Shown here in pieces: positions 53,597-64,000 of a stretch of DNA of 64,000 nt. Position 1 is the stretch's first letter. Each line of letters starts with the position of its first letter. The notes beneath the pieces are model-generated. The model had not been told where the DNA came from, made no database searches, and worked only from the letters and a program-made list of their open reading frames with translations. The translations under genes were made by a program, and so were the position numbers. This stretch comes from Gnetum montanum (lineage: Eukaryota; Streptophyta; Gnetopsida; Gnetales; Gnetaceae): assembly GCA_015680685.1 (NCBI GenBank), contig MNCI01002315.1, forward strand, positions 1-64,000, written 5' to 3'.

Positions 53597-54397
53597 TGAT
53601 GAGTGGCGAGGTACCCCTACACTCAACCATACGAATACTAGCGTTACACGTGTGATCTGGTTGAACTCCAAGGACTAAGTGCTTACGCGCCTTATGGAAC
53701 ACTTAAGGTTGATCAATCGTTGTCTTCCCAGACTTACTTGTATTGTCACAGTTGTATGGTTAAGTAAGTCTGAGGTATATGATTTTTATGTCTTTTATCT
53801 TTTTATCGCCTATGCTAAGAGAGGAAAGGGTGAAGAGACTAAGTAACTAACTTTCACTAACTAAGCTTTAATTGTCCTAGCATCAGTATCTGTTCCCACT
53901 TGCCATACACACCCTGAACCAGTGCAACGCTACTGGGATTACCAAACGCTATTCGTTACTGGGTTACCAAGTGTAGCACATGTGCTTGAAGTGATCTTAC
54001 TGAATGCACTTAACTAGGAGTTGAGGGTTGAGAGAGATTAATTATCTAAGAAAGCATTTAAGCATTTAACATTAATTAAATCCTAATTAGCTTAATCCAT
54101 GCACTGCAAGGTTTATCAGAAAGTTTATCTTTATTTTCATACACAAGTGTGTGCTCAGGTACAATTTGCTCGAATAAAGATCCGTTCACTTTGAGACTCC
54201 TACTATGGACACATGGAAATTATTCTATCTCTGGAATGGTAAAACTACCATAGTTTTGCTAAGGGTCTAGATCTAGATGTGGAAACAAGGGAAAGCCACC
54301 TCTTATTTATAGAACTGGTGACAGGCTGCAATATCGCGTACGCGATATCGTAGGGACCGACGCGATATCATGGCTCATGCGATATCACGTCCCATCA
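53597..54397 (-). repeat. 3' LTR of element K
   Basis: The LTR is 801 bp with ends TGATG (minus, 54397) and CATCA (minus, 53597). U3 array at 54329-54390 includes CGCGATATCG, CGCGATATC and GCGATATCACG. TATA box TATAAATA lies at 54311-54304. R/U5 blocks match the clan. The left flank is ATTAT (53592-53596); no matching right flank exists because the 5' end is lost. Confidence 0.92.
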
Positions 54398-54411
54398 TAC
54401 CCCCATGACTG
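54398..54411 (-). promoter_or_regulatory. Polypurine tract of element K
   Basis: On the minus strand AGTCATGGGGGTA abuts the LTR start, the most G-rich of the clan's tracts. Confidence 0.8.
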
Positions 54412-54479
54412 AATGAAAACTCGTCCTTGATTTTGTTACAAAATATTAGGAAGGTATGGGATTATTGACTTGAATGAAA

Positions 54480-54776
54480 CTAATGGTGAATGAGGTGACA
54501 TGTGAACGGATCATCATTACAATACATGACAAAATTAGTGTTCATGACAACAAGAGTGAACACTATATACAATTGACATCCAGCCTTATTTGGTAGCTGA
54601 GAGAGAAGAAAGAAGAGAGAGAGAAAAGAAGAAGTCTGCTGCTGCCAACGCCAATATTGCGTGTTTTTTTGTCCATCCATAAGTGTGTCATCAATCTTGT
54701 TTTTTGCATAACTACTTCAAAACCAATCCATTCCAAGTGTTTCCTCCGACTCCAATCCATTATTGTATGATTACCA
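54480..54776 (-). pseudogene. ORF-Y remnant of element K
   Basis: This is homologous to ORF-Y of B. After a one-base loss next to the ATG (54776) the reading frame agrees with B: DWSRRKHLEWIGFEVVMQK, THLWMDKKTRNIGVGSS, then the Leu/Phe/Ser-rich LLLFSLSSFFSLSYQI, then a second frame with VFTLVVMNTNFV. The acceptor-like AG before the ATG has become AA. Confidence 0.45.
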
Positions 54777-54787
54777 TTTGCACACAC

Positions 54788-56024
54788 AACACAGTCTTAT
54801 ATTAGCAAGGGTAAATGAATCATAATGCAATTGATACCTTGCTTCGGTGTAAGGTCCATTGGCTGAGTTGTGATATGGCTGATATGGATCAGGAGATATA
54901 ATATTGGTGCTTACCTAAGGTATAGGGGTTTTGAGAAAATCAAAAAATTGGGCCAGGACCCCCATGATTAAGAGCGAACCTCCGGTAGCGAGAGAATGGA
55001 GAAAAAGAAAAAGAAAAGGAACAAGGAAGATGGAGAAAAAGAAACAACGGCCACACCAATAAAATGGATGTAAAAGATGGAGATGAATAAACTAAATGGT
55101 AATTGCAGAAATGTTTAAGGGAAACAAATTAATGGATGCACCAAATAGGAATGCTAGTGGGTCCTCCCAAAGCAAGGTCATGCCCTTAATGCCTTGACAA
55201 TCCTACATTCAAAGAGTTCGTAGTCTCTAGAAATGTCATTTGGAAACAAGAGTTAAATTCTTAACCACAAGAGTTTACCAAAAAGAAAACAATGCATTCA
55301 CTAAAATATAGACTACTGATACAACTAGCAATGAGGTGATAAATGAAGAAAGAAGGATGGAAAGAAGAGGATGGAATGGAATCTCAAGAACAAGGTGATG
55401 TATAGCCCCTTTTGTATTAATGGTTAATGTGACTTAGTAGATCTCATTCCAAATCTAGCCTCAAACAAACCACATCCAGTGACTTTGCATTAATACATTT
55501 GGCCCATCCATCCACTTGAAGTAACAAGAATGCTTCCACCAAAGAGCCACCACCATTCCAACGAAACGAAAGAGAAGAAAGTAGGGAGTGAGAAGGGTCT
55601 TAGTTAGAGGGAACATGTTTATTTTAGTTCCATAACCAGTGCTTGTAGCCCAGGTGATATTTTGTCTAAGGGATGTGCTTTGAATTCTCACTTTTTTTTT
55701 TGTGTTTTTGCATGAGAACCACACCATGCAAAGACTTATTATTTTTATTTTCTTAGCTACCTGATAACATGGCAACATTAGAATAGTAAGAAAACTCAAG
55801 AAGAAAACATCCAAGCACCTAAGAGAATGGCCAGCACAAGTGCATCAAATCCCCTTGAAGTCACATCCTTTTCAATCCTTGAGTCCTTCCTTAGTTTGAG
55901 AAATACCCAGTCACCGATTCGTTGATAGTTCTTATTATTGGGAAAGGGACTATACAGTTCCAAGCCAAGAGAGACCATAGAAATTTATGGATGCGTGGAT
56001 GATGTGGACTCATTACCAGTTATA
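54788..56024 (-). other. Element K spacer
   Basis: This non-coding stretch matches the B spacer, including TTCAAGGGGATTTGATGCA (complement near 55850) and the T-rich runs near 55690. Open frames in it are not conserved in B. Confidence 0.7.
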
Positions 56025-56410
56025 TCAAAAGAACCATACCTTAGTATAAACATCATAACTTAAAGGTAAAAACCAAACATTAGCAATCAATGAAATATAG
56101 TTCATACCATCTTCGGAGCACTTATTAAGTGACGAATCAAACAAAGTAATCAAACACACAAAGAAATGAAAAAGTATAAATGATGTTGTAAAAAAAAAAC
56201 AAGAAAAGTTAAAGAAATTTGTAAAACAAAAATGTGTAAAAAAAAAAAATTCAAAAAGAATTGAGGGCCTCAAATGATTAGCATAGGTGGCCATCTCCTC
56301 CATGATTGAATTGGAAGGGAGAGATTTGAAATAGTGAGCGAGATCGTCCTCTCTCAAATGTTCTATGTGCATAGAGCATTCTAGGTTCATGATAAGGGTT
56401 GGTTAGTTGC
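56025..56410 (-). pseudogene. Element K integrase C-terminal tail
   Basis: The frame MNLECSMHIEHLREDDLAHY followed by FKSLPSNSIMEEMATYANHL aligns with the last part of the B and D integrase region, then a Phe-rich stretch from the T-rich segment. Nothing of RT, RNase H or the catalytic core remains upstream. Confidence 0.75.
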
Positions 56411-56602
56411 ACACAGACTAGTATTCTCCTATCGGAGTACTCATTTGGATTTTCTAAGAGTTTCCAACTTCCCTCGATTGGTGGTTTCAGATTAAGGGTT
56501 GGAAGTTCGCGACACTCTTACTCCAGTGCATCTATGCTTTCTTCGTGGGTGCAAGTTGGTTCCCCAATTAGTTCCATGCATATTGGTGGGTTGCTCTCTT
56601 GA

Positions 56603-57400
56603 TTAGCTATCAACCACTGGGTGTTCTCTTGTTGTGTGGTTGCTACATACAACACTTTTATATGTTAACTTCTTGGGCACATCGGTTGCATGCAGGAGAT
56701 GTTGAATGCTCCTGTACACTATCACCCTCTGTATCACTATATGTGATGCATGGAACCTTCTTCTTCTCAATCTTTCCATAAGTGTTTTCCTTAGATATTT
56801 CCAAGGAAAGATCATAGATTCCTAGGCATGCATTCACAGCACTTAGCCATGCACTTCCCATTATTATTGGGAAGTCCCCCTTGTCATTGTTGACTTTTAT
56901 CACTAGGAAATCAGCTGGGTATGACCAACCACACACAGTGATAATGATGTCCTTCACCAATCCCAAGGGAACAGTGATGGATTGGTCAGCCAGCTCTAAG
57001 CAAATATTGCTCTTCTTTAGTGGAGGTAGGTTCCAGGCTTTATACATTTCTTGCAATATCAAGTTGACTTCGGAACCTGAGTCAAGAAGAGCTTTATGGG
57101 GTTCATTCCGAGTGACTTGGAGGTAGATTAAGAGGCTTCCAGGATTAGAGAGTTTCCTAGGAAGGTGGCCCACCTTTATCCAGTTAGTGACGATATGTGT
57201 TAACATAACCGTATGCGTTGAGCTTTGTTGTTGGTTTGAAGGGAGCTTTGAAGCCTTATTTGATGGAGGAATGTTCTGAAGTTCAACCACTTGTGGTTGT
57301 GAGAGCTTGTTTAGACTATTGGTTCTAAAGAAAGGTCTTCTCATTGTACGGTTGTCAGAACCAGCAGCAGGTTGAAGGTTTATTGCTCTCGTAGTATTGC
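56603..57400 (-). pseudogene. Element K protease (best preserved)
   Basis: An open frame of 228 codons (57344-56658) starts in the linker MRRPFFRTNSLNKLSQPQVV. The protease has KALLDSGSEVNLILQEMY with intact D-S-G, ICLELADQSITVPLGLVKDI, GWSYPADFLVIKV, FPIIMGSAWLSAVNACLG and LSLEISKEN. These are Athila-type features. The frame is continuous with gag except for a TAG at about 57405 that replaces a Gln codon. Confidence 0.87.
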
Positions 57401-57404
57401 GTTG

Positions 57405-59949
57405 CTACGGTTGAGTGGGGAGTTCCCCTTGCATCGCTGGAGTGGGTGGTAGTGGAGTTATCAGTGTAAGAGTGGCGGACGAATTCAAAGGATGGTATGA
57501 ATGTGGTGTGTCTCTCCCAGGAGAAGGAGTCTTATAGTACTCCCAAGCTTGGTAGTGACGTTGTGGGGTCACGTGACCAATAGAGTCACTTAGAGAGATT
57601 GGCTGCTGCACGTAGTAGCCATATGGATCTAGTTTCCGATAAGGGTATTATTGTCTTGGTGGTGGCATCCCCTATGACTATGGGTATTGCCACTGTTGGT
57701 GTTGTTCAATAGGTTGTGGTGAAGTTCCACTTGGATAGTACGTTAACGGTTGGTGGAACTGTCTTGGGTTACCTTGGGGATAAGGTAACCTTTGGGGTGC
57801 TTGCCGTTTGTTAAGTCTTGGATTGAGTGCATACACCCCAGACTCTTATAGATGTGAGATTATTGGGCAACATCCCTTAGGATGGTCATATTGGTAGATC
57901 TCACATCCATCATCATTGTCTGTATTTGAATCCACAACCTCTTTAATGATATCTATTTTACCCTTACCTTTGTTACGTGCATGGTCCAAATCCCTCTTCT
58001 TTTTCTTATCATGGTCACTACTTCGCTCCTTAGACTCCTCTACAATTTTTAAAACTGTTTCAAATCTACTATCTAAGGAGTCCCACATTTGATCTACCTT
58101 AGCCGACACTTCTATTGTTAATTTCTGAAGTGGTAAGGTTTTCTTGCTCACCAACTCTTCGAGTGGTGAGTCATCCTCCTCCTTATAGAATCTTACTCCC
58201 CTCTTTCAGAGAGAAGGATTGCGGTTGTATTCCTTATACTCCTTTACAATTTTTAAAATTGTTTCAAATCTACTATCTAAGGAGTCCCACATTTGATCTA
58301 CCTTAGCTGACACTTCTGTTGTTAATTTCTGAAGTGGCAAGGTTTTCTTGCTCACCAACTCTTCGAATGATGACTCATCCTCCTCCTCGTAGAATCTTAC
58401 TCCCCTCTTTCAGAGAGAAGGATCGTGGTTGTATTCTTTTGTGCTCTCTCTCTTGCATAGCTCTCCTTCTTCCTTAGCTACTTGCTCCAACAATCTATGA
58501 ACCTCATGGGACCTAAGTTTAGATAATCTCCCTTGGGCATATGTTCCAAGGGTTCTACTGGTTTCATGTCTTAGCCCATCTACGAGATGGCAAAGTTGAT
58601 CACGTTGTGCATAACCATGGCCCAGGCAATGATGTAACAGTGCATAATATCAGCCCATGGTAGCATCCAAGGGTTCGTGATTACCCTGCTTCCATCCTTG
58701 GATCTACTTATGCAAGTTGGACACTCGGGAGTACATTTGATATTTATCATTAAATAGTTCTAACATTGTACTCCACCTTCGAATGGATTCCGATTCTAAG
58801 GACTGGTACCAACTTTCTGCTTCTTTTATGAGTGTCCTTGGAAAAAAACTTAACTTTTTCCACTCATTTTCAATATTTTGCAAGGCACAAGCATCATGAA
58901 ATGCCTATAAGTGATTCTATGGATCAGCGTTGTATCCCCCCCTCAAATTGTGGGATATTATTCATGTCTAGTCTCTTAATCCGACTATCTTTTTGGTGCC
59001 TTGTAGGTATTCTAACGACCTTCATAATGTCTAACATGTTTTGGGTTGCAAGTAGGGGTTCATCATGGTTATTTCTCTCATGGCATCTGTGATGCCTACA
59101 TGGTCCCCTACTTTCCCTTCTTCCATGTCGTGATTCCCTAGAATGCCCTTGTCCTCGCTCTCGACTCTCTCATCGAGGTTTCTCATTTTGCTTACCCTTG
59201 TCCTCATGGTTAGGTTCCTTATGATTGCATCCTAATGTTGAAGGAGAGGGTGAATGTTGTGATGAAGGGGAAGAGGAAGGAGAACCATTGCCATGACGAT
59301 GTTTTCTACCTTCCCTTCGATGATCTTGACCCTGATCATGATGATGATCAGAATGCTTGCCCTTATCTTGTGTTTGTGTTCCCTCATTGGACACTTGGTG
59401 TTTGTAGGAATCAGAAGCAAGGTTTTGTATCGTGGAGCGAAGGTTTTGATACACCACCTCCTCACTATCGTTAGGAGGGGAAACATCATTTTGTGGAGAA
59501 CCTATTGAGATAGGTTCACCACCCTTAATTTTTCTTATGACGAGCAAAGCATTATGGGGTCCTTTGCCCTTCAATGATGTGTGGTAACTCTCCTGCCATG
59601 AGTCCTGTTAACATTGCGCTTGTGTGGGATGGTAGTCCCTTACGTTGTAATCACATGCAATGTACTCAGCGTATAATTGCAACATGCCAATTTGTGCAAG
59701 GGCACGAAGGAGCATGTTGGGGGTGGCTCTGTCTGGAGGCAACACTATGTTACCCTCCAAGTCTCTCCAACATAGTTGTTCATCTTGATGGAAGACAAAG
59801 GTAAAGTCAGGTATATAATCATCGTGATGAGTATATACCACACTGAATTGCTTAGGAACTGACGGTTCTTGGTTATGTATGTTGTGTCGCCGATTGTCTC
59901 TAGTGTTGGTCCTAGGCGGTGAAGTGCTTTTGTGTGGAGAAGAAGACAT
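57405..59949 (-). pseudogene. gag: Element K gag
   Basis: It starts at ATG 59949 (MSSSPHKSTSPPRTN). The N-terminal 113 codons are open (FTFVFHQDEQLCWRDLEGNI), then a His/Asp-rich region (HSDHHHDQGQDHRREGRKHR, 59574-59170), a decayed capsid domain (about 59000-58500), and a region with an in-frame 204-bp duplication (58434-58027). The zinc knuckle near 57900-57860 reads CEIYQYDHPKGCC, with Tyr for the second Cys as in D. A Pro/Gln-rich tail follows. The N-terminal half is the most complete of the clan. Confidence 0.8.
58027..58434. repeat. 204-bp tandem duplication in element K gag
   Basis: Two copies (58027-58230 and 58231-58434) differ by a small number of substitutions. The unit is 68 codons, so the frame is kept. 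Both carry the segment that encodes KLTIEVSAKVDQMWDSLDSR on the minus strand. The other gags here have one copy. Confidence 0.93.
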
Positions 59950-60029
59950 TTTAGTCTTGTTCAGTGTGCTGTTTATCATTATGTTATTATTATTTTTCTC
60001 TTGATTAACCCTAAGGGTTCATTTTAGCT

Positions 60030-60294
60030 CCCAACGATAGCCTTCATTCCTCTTCATAGCCTTCATCTCCTCTTCATATTCTACACATAGCCTTCATTCC
60101 TCTTCATAGGCTTAGGCCTTGACCTCTCCTCCCTTGCTTGGATAGATTATGCAGTAATAGGAGTTTCATGATGGATGCTGAATGATTGCCTTCTTCTTTG
60201 CATGTTCTGCATGAGGTCCCTGGCCTCTGCCTCCTCCAGGTCATTCGGTTGTACCGTGAGAAGGTCCTCCTTGTTGTCTTCTTTTAGGGGCCAT
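60030..60294 (-). pseudogene. Shortened ORF-X of element M
   Basis: It starts at ATG 60294 (MAPKRRQQGGPSHGTTE), continues through the basic N-terminus, and then joins the late coiled-coil segment (AYEEE) at the same breakpoint as in E. A one-base loss just before the fusion and two stops break it. Beyond the fusion a YEEE-encoding segment is repeated at 50-bp spacing, and the C-terminal Pro/Trp motif is lost at the junction with K. The acceptor-like GATTATAG (AG at 60296-60295) precedes the ATG. Confidence 0.7.
60037..60109. repeat. 50-bp tandem repeat at the M/K junction
   Basis: ATAGCCTTCATTCCTCTTC occurs at 60037 and 60087, with a diverged version between. The repeat lies in the end of the shortened ORF-X. 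Confidence 0.85.
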
Positions 60295-60296
60295 CT

Positions 60297-61522
60297 ATAA
60301 TCACACAAAGATCAATTTTTAGTAAGGTTATTGAAAAAATTTTAATGATTTCATACCTTACTCATTACCTTTAATAAATGTTGCATTCTTTACTTAGTGT
60401 GATTTAAGAGTTAGAGATTTTTCAAGGAAGTTGCCCTAAAAGTTTAATGTCGGACCTGGTTTGGAGGAATGTTGGATAAAATGATGACAAAGGAAAGAAT
60501 AGATTTGGCAATGAAGTACTCGGAGGGTATAAGATGATGTGGTGGCTTACAAAAGTCATGCAAGTGGATCCTCCCCAAAGCAGGTTCCAACCTATATGCC
60601 TTTGCGTAACCACACCTTAAAATGTCCGTAGGCACTAGTAGGGTTAAATGTAATCTATACCAATGCAACAACACACACACATGTTGATACCACTATGATG
60701 AGGTATAAATTCAATGCTATACAAAACACGAGTCACAAACACATGAACAACAAGATGGAATTAAAGGGATTGCAGAGATTAGGACGTGAGGTAACTGACG
60801 CAGGGCATAATGAATCTTGTGTGTAAAGCATGATTAAGGTGTCATTAACCTATCGTTCCAAGATTAGGACCAAGTCCATTCCTCTGATCAGTGACATCAC
60901 ATTGTTTCATCCAATGATGGACAACCATAAGAGCACCATGACAGCAAGGCGTACGATCACTTGGCATTTTGTGCAAGGGAGAAGTGACTTGGAACTTCTT
61001 TGCGGCATTTTTTTTGTTTGGCCACTTTGGCACACTTTCTTCTCCCTCTTTTCTTTTTTTTGAGTGCCTTTTTCGTTAGATCTACAAGGATCTTAGTACA
61101 ACCAAGCTGCATGATAGCACCTATAGATGTCACCAAAAAGAATCCACAAGTTCCCTTGATGTCACACCCTGGTCATTCCCTCTTAGTCCATCATTCTTCA
61201 CTCTAGGCACAATGAGCACAAAATTACTTTAAGTTTTAATGATGTCAAGAATATCATCATAACTAGAGAAGAACCTCTTATTAATAGAATGGTTGGGGTG
61301 GATGTGATGGGCTCACTGTTCAAATAATTGATCATCAAGACTTGATAGCATAGAATAACACCTCAACGAACGAGCCACATGAGTATTTTATTCATGGATG
61401 AGATTACTCATAAAAAGACAAAAAGACAAAAAGATAAAATAATAAATTAAAAGGGTGAAAAACTAGAAAATAAAAAGTTGAAAAATTAAAGAAACAGAAA
61501 AAAATTTATTAATTTTGTGTTG
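60297..61522 (-). other. Element M spacer
   Basis: This non-coding stretch is homologous to the E and G spacers: the ATATGCCTTTGCGTAACC block near 60594, TTAATAGAATGG near 61280 and an A-rich start at 61420-61505 next to the gag stop. No pol remnant was seen. Confidence 0.72.
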
Positions 61523-63426
61523 TCAGAATGGAGGATACCCCCCATAACTAAACGGTTGAGCATGGCTAGAATTAATAAATGGAAGGTTGGGATGCTTGCA
61601 TGTTGAAAATATTGGGACTTGGTCATACTTACCCCATTGGGGTTCACACACTTGATTAGAGTTGACATAGTGGGTCAAGTTATAAGGTGTGGTTAATTTA
61701 TAAGGAGTTGACCCACTATGGTACTTATGACCATAAGATGGTATGCAAGGATCAACATGTCTCCCCATGTAGCAATATTCATTGGGCCCCATGGTTGTTG
61801 GAGTATTGAGTGGTGGCCTTGATAAGGTAACATGAGGCGTTGGGTTCGAAGAGGAAGATGCATCACAGTGTTGGATTTGTGCTGAGTTTAAGTCTGCAAT
61901 GGTTTCTGAACTGTGGTGTCCCTTTCGACGGTCACATCTAAAGAAGGGATGCCTTCGACGTTGTGAAGGACCTTCATTGCCATTGACAGTAGCAGCACAA
62001 GTAATGTTTGCGGGTTGGTGCTGTGATGCAAAATCTTCTGGCATAGTTGGTGATGATGTAGAAGGGGATGAAGTATGAGAATATTGAGGTTGAGTAGAAG
62101 TGTAAGGCACATGAGGTGGTGATCTTGTTGGAGAGGACATGGGTAGATAGTACTCGGGAGAATGATAACGATGAGGTGAGGTAGAGGATGTTGATCTTGT
62201 TGGGGAAATAGGGTGTTGAACATAATAAGCATTTGGTGCTGGGACATATGAAGGCTATGGTCCAGTTGGTGGTGGCCTCCCCCATGACTGAGGTTTTTGC
62301 CACTGTGGTTGGACACAGTATTTTTGTATGAACTCTGGATGTAACATTCCTCCCCAATGCTCATGTAAATGTGACAAGATTGGACATTGACCTTTGGGGT
62401 GATCGTACAAGCAAATATTACATTGATACGTATGATTGGTAGTTGAGTTCTTATCCTTATTATCTTCTACCTTTGTTTCAATTGTTGCGTGGTGTCCTAT
62501 CTTGTTTCTCAATTTGGCATAGTTGTATCTCTACTATTGTTAGAATATTCTCCACATCTTTTATGTACCCAGTCCATCATCTTATTAATCTTTGCCTCAA
62601 TTTCATCTAGTGATTGCAGGATTGTCAAAGATGATTCCACCTCCTTAAAGTGAGTTGATTTCTCATCTTCATGATCATGGACCCTTGTTAAGTTAAGATT
62701 TTGATCTTGTTGAGAACTTTCAACATTCTCCCATTTGGCTATTTCTCCTTCTTCTTTTTCTATCCGCTTAATAAGATCTTGGAATTGATGGGTTTGTAGC
62801 TCATATAGTTGACCTCAGGTGTACATCCCTCGGGTCTCCCTCGTTTTATTACGAAGCCCATCTATGATATGGTACATTAGCCTTTTCTTGGAGAACCCAT
62901 GACCTGGGTAGTTGTTTAACAATGCATAATATCTTTCATTGAAAAGTTCTACCATTGTCAGCCAATGTTGAATTGATTTTGATTTTAATGACCTATACCA
63001 TACTTTTACTCGGCCAACGAGTGTCAGAGGAAAGAGCTTAAGTTTTTGCCACCCATTATCAATATTGTTCCATGTACAGGCATCGTAGAAGGCTTGTAGA
63101 TGTTGTTGCGGATCTGAATCATAGCCTCCTAAAAACTTGGGAAAGTTATTTAAATCAAGCAAGGGTAGACAAATTTCCTTACGGTGCCTACGGGCTATTC
63201 GAACAACCTCTTGTATTTCTGTTAAGCTTGTAGTGGCTAGTAGGGGTTCATCATCACTAGGCATGTTATGCTTTTGTGCGTTGGGATGATGTTGTCTTTG
63301 TTTATGTTTATAAGAAACCCCCACCTCAGGTTGCGTACTACAATCTTCATTGTCATAATATTTGTTGGTTCTCCAATGAATTGCCTCACTAGATGTGGCA
63401 TTATTATAGTCTTGTGGGAGAGACAT
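61523..63426 (-). pseudogene. gag: Element M gag
   Basis: It starts at ATG 63426 (MSLPQDYNNATSSEAIHW). A 203-codon open frame (63426-62815) has LPLLDLNNFPKFLGGYDSDP, FYDACTWNNIDNGWQKLKLF, WYRSLKSKSIQHWLTMVELF and YPGHGFSKKRLMYHIIDGLR; it lacks about 31 capsid codons present in E and G. The zinc knuckle CNICLYDHPKGQC (C-x2-C-x3-H-x4-C) is intact near 62424-62386. The Pro/Ser/Thr-rich tail (62140-61523) is open for 205 codons and ends YGGYPPF. This is the least damaged gag in the window. Confidence 0.83.
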
Positions 63427-63544
63427 GGTTGTAAATTTGTGTGTGATTTAATTACAGTTATTATTATTATTTTTCTAAAAGATATATCATCAAGGCTTTG
63501 TTACAGCGATCTTGTATGATGTAACTAATCTAAATGACTAGCAC

Positions 63545-63565
63545 CATCCTTGGCAATGGTGCCAA
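63545..63565 (-). promoter_or_regulatory. Primer-binding site of element M
   Basis: On the minus strand TTGGCACCATTGCCAAGGAT directly follows the LTR. It is the closest of the clan to the tRNA-Asp type site TGGCGCCGTTGCCGGGGA. Confidence 0.8.
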
Positions 63566-64000
63566 TGATGAGTGGCGAGGTACCCCTATGCCCAACCATA
63601 TGAATACGAGCATTCATGCACAATCCGGTTGAACTCCGTGGATAGGCTAGTTGTGGTATCTAGATAGTTACACGTTGATCGCAGTTTGCTGTCTTCCCAC
63701 CTGGACTAGTATTGCTTTGTCACGTATGGTTTAGTCTAGAGTGAGGCATATGATGTGATCCTAAACTACCGCTACTCCTAGAGACAACAGAAGATACTAT
63801 TAATTAAACTAATGAGAAATAGGAAATAAGTCTAAGCTAGCCTAAGTGCGATGAGCATCCATTCCTTAATCATCCATACACATCTTGGACCTCATGCATG
63901 ACTACTGCTGGGGTTACCAAGCGTAGATCCTAGGTACGCTACTAGGTTACCAAGTAGTCACACTTAAATGCTCGTGATTAAGTCGTACTCATTCTGCATT
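63566..64000 (-). repeat. 5' LTR of element M (partial)
   Basis: The U5/R part of a clan LTR begins TGATGAGTGGCG on plus. It matches the E right LTR (35243 onward) through the window end. U3 lies outside, so its dyad type is unknown. Confidence 0.9.

Larger units (their letters stand above)
53597..60003 (-). mobile_element. Element K: Athila-like element with RT-to-integrase deletion
   Basis: On the minus strand: gag (59949 down to 57405), protease (57400-56603), integrase tail (56410-56025), spacer, ORF-Y remnant, purine tract and 3' LTR (54397-53597). RT, RNase H and the integrase core are missing, deleted at about 56400-56600. The 5' end stops in the gag leader near 60003 and joins the 3' region of M without LTR or primer-binding site. 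Its 3' region pairs with B. Confidence 0.83.
60010..64000 (-). mobile_element. Element M: pol-less Athila-clan element, 5' part
   Basis: On the minus strand: 5' LTR (from beyond the window to 63566), primer-binding site, gag (63426-61523), spacer and shortened ORF-X (60294 to about 60030). As in E and G, gag is followed directly by the spacer with no pol. The 3' purine tract and 3' LTR are missing; the sequence joins the gag leader of K near 60003-60010. Confidence 0.85.

Noticed and set aside
1-64000. Cellular protein genes, tRNA or rRNA genes
   Set aside because: No frame matched a host protein family, and I saw no cloverleaf with A/B boxes or rRNA core sequence; the tRNA-like short matches are primer-binding sites.

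Overview
The window is nuclear DNA of a seed plant with a large, repeat-rich genome. I found no cellular gene, rRNA, tRNA or CRISPR. Essentially every base belongs to LTR retrotransposons in various stages of decay. The evidence for a plant is the Athila-type Ty3/gypsy protease, RT and integrase motifs, primer-binding sites resembling the tRNA-Asp type, a Ty1/copia element with an initiator-Met type primer site, and widespread loss of Gln codons to TAA/TAG. The species cannot be named from the sequence.

Layout, left to right. (A) 1-4100, +: a Ty3/gypsy internal region of a different family, with an RNase H-like domain between protease and RT. (B) 4101-8190, +: integrase end, 3' region with a small ORF (ORF-Y) and LTR of an Athila-like element. 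(C) 8191-20048, +: gag, PR, RT, RNH, IN, long spacer, a large extra 3' ORF (ORF-X) and LTR. (D) 20049-38133, +: same architecture, split by (E) 29866-36143, -, a pol-less element with two LTRs. (F) 38134-52816, -: a Ty1/copia element split by a solo LTR (38967-39802, target duplication AAAGT) and by (G) 41488-50708, -, a complete 9.2-kb pol-less element (target duplication CTTAT). 52817-53596 is unclassified. (K) 53597-~60003, -: LTR, ORF-Y remnant, integrase tail, PR and gag, with RT to IN core deleted. (M) ~60010 to past the window end, -: 5' LTR, gag and a shortened ORF-X, no pol.

B, C, D, E, G, K, M and the solo LTR form one Athila-like clan. They share LTR ends (TGATG...CATCA), the R/U5 region, the leader, gag and the 3' spacer, but come in modular versions: with pol and ORF-X (C, D), ORF-X without pol (G), shortened ORF-X without pol (E, M), and ORF-Y in place of ORF-X (B, K). 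ORF-X runs about 800-900 codons in its full copies. It starts with a basic N-terminus, has a long Gln/Glu/Lys-rich coiled-coil-like body, and ends in a conserved Pro/Trp motif and a PPPG tail about 180-230 bp before the 3' LTR. In all five copies the ORF-X ATG directly follows an AG that looks like a 3' splice site, with a branch-site-like ACTAAC about 24 nt upstream in the best-preserved copies. This suggests expression from a spliced subgenomic RNA.

The LTR promoters are modular as well. Upstream of a conserved TATA box, different LTRs carry arrays of different dyad-symmetric motifs: GATATC/GATATT, CATCGATG-like, or TAATNATTA in a 36-bp tandem repeat. The shared chassis, the swapped U3 arrays and the propagated pol-less forms are the most interesting features of the window.
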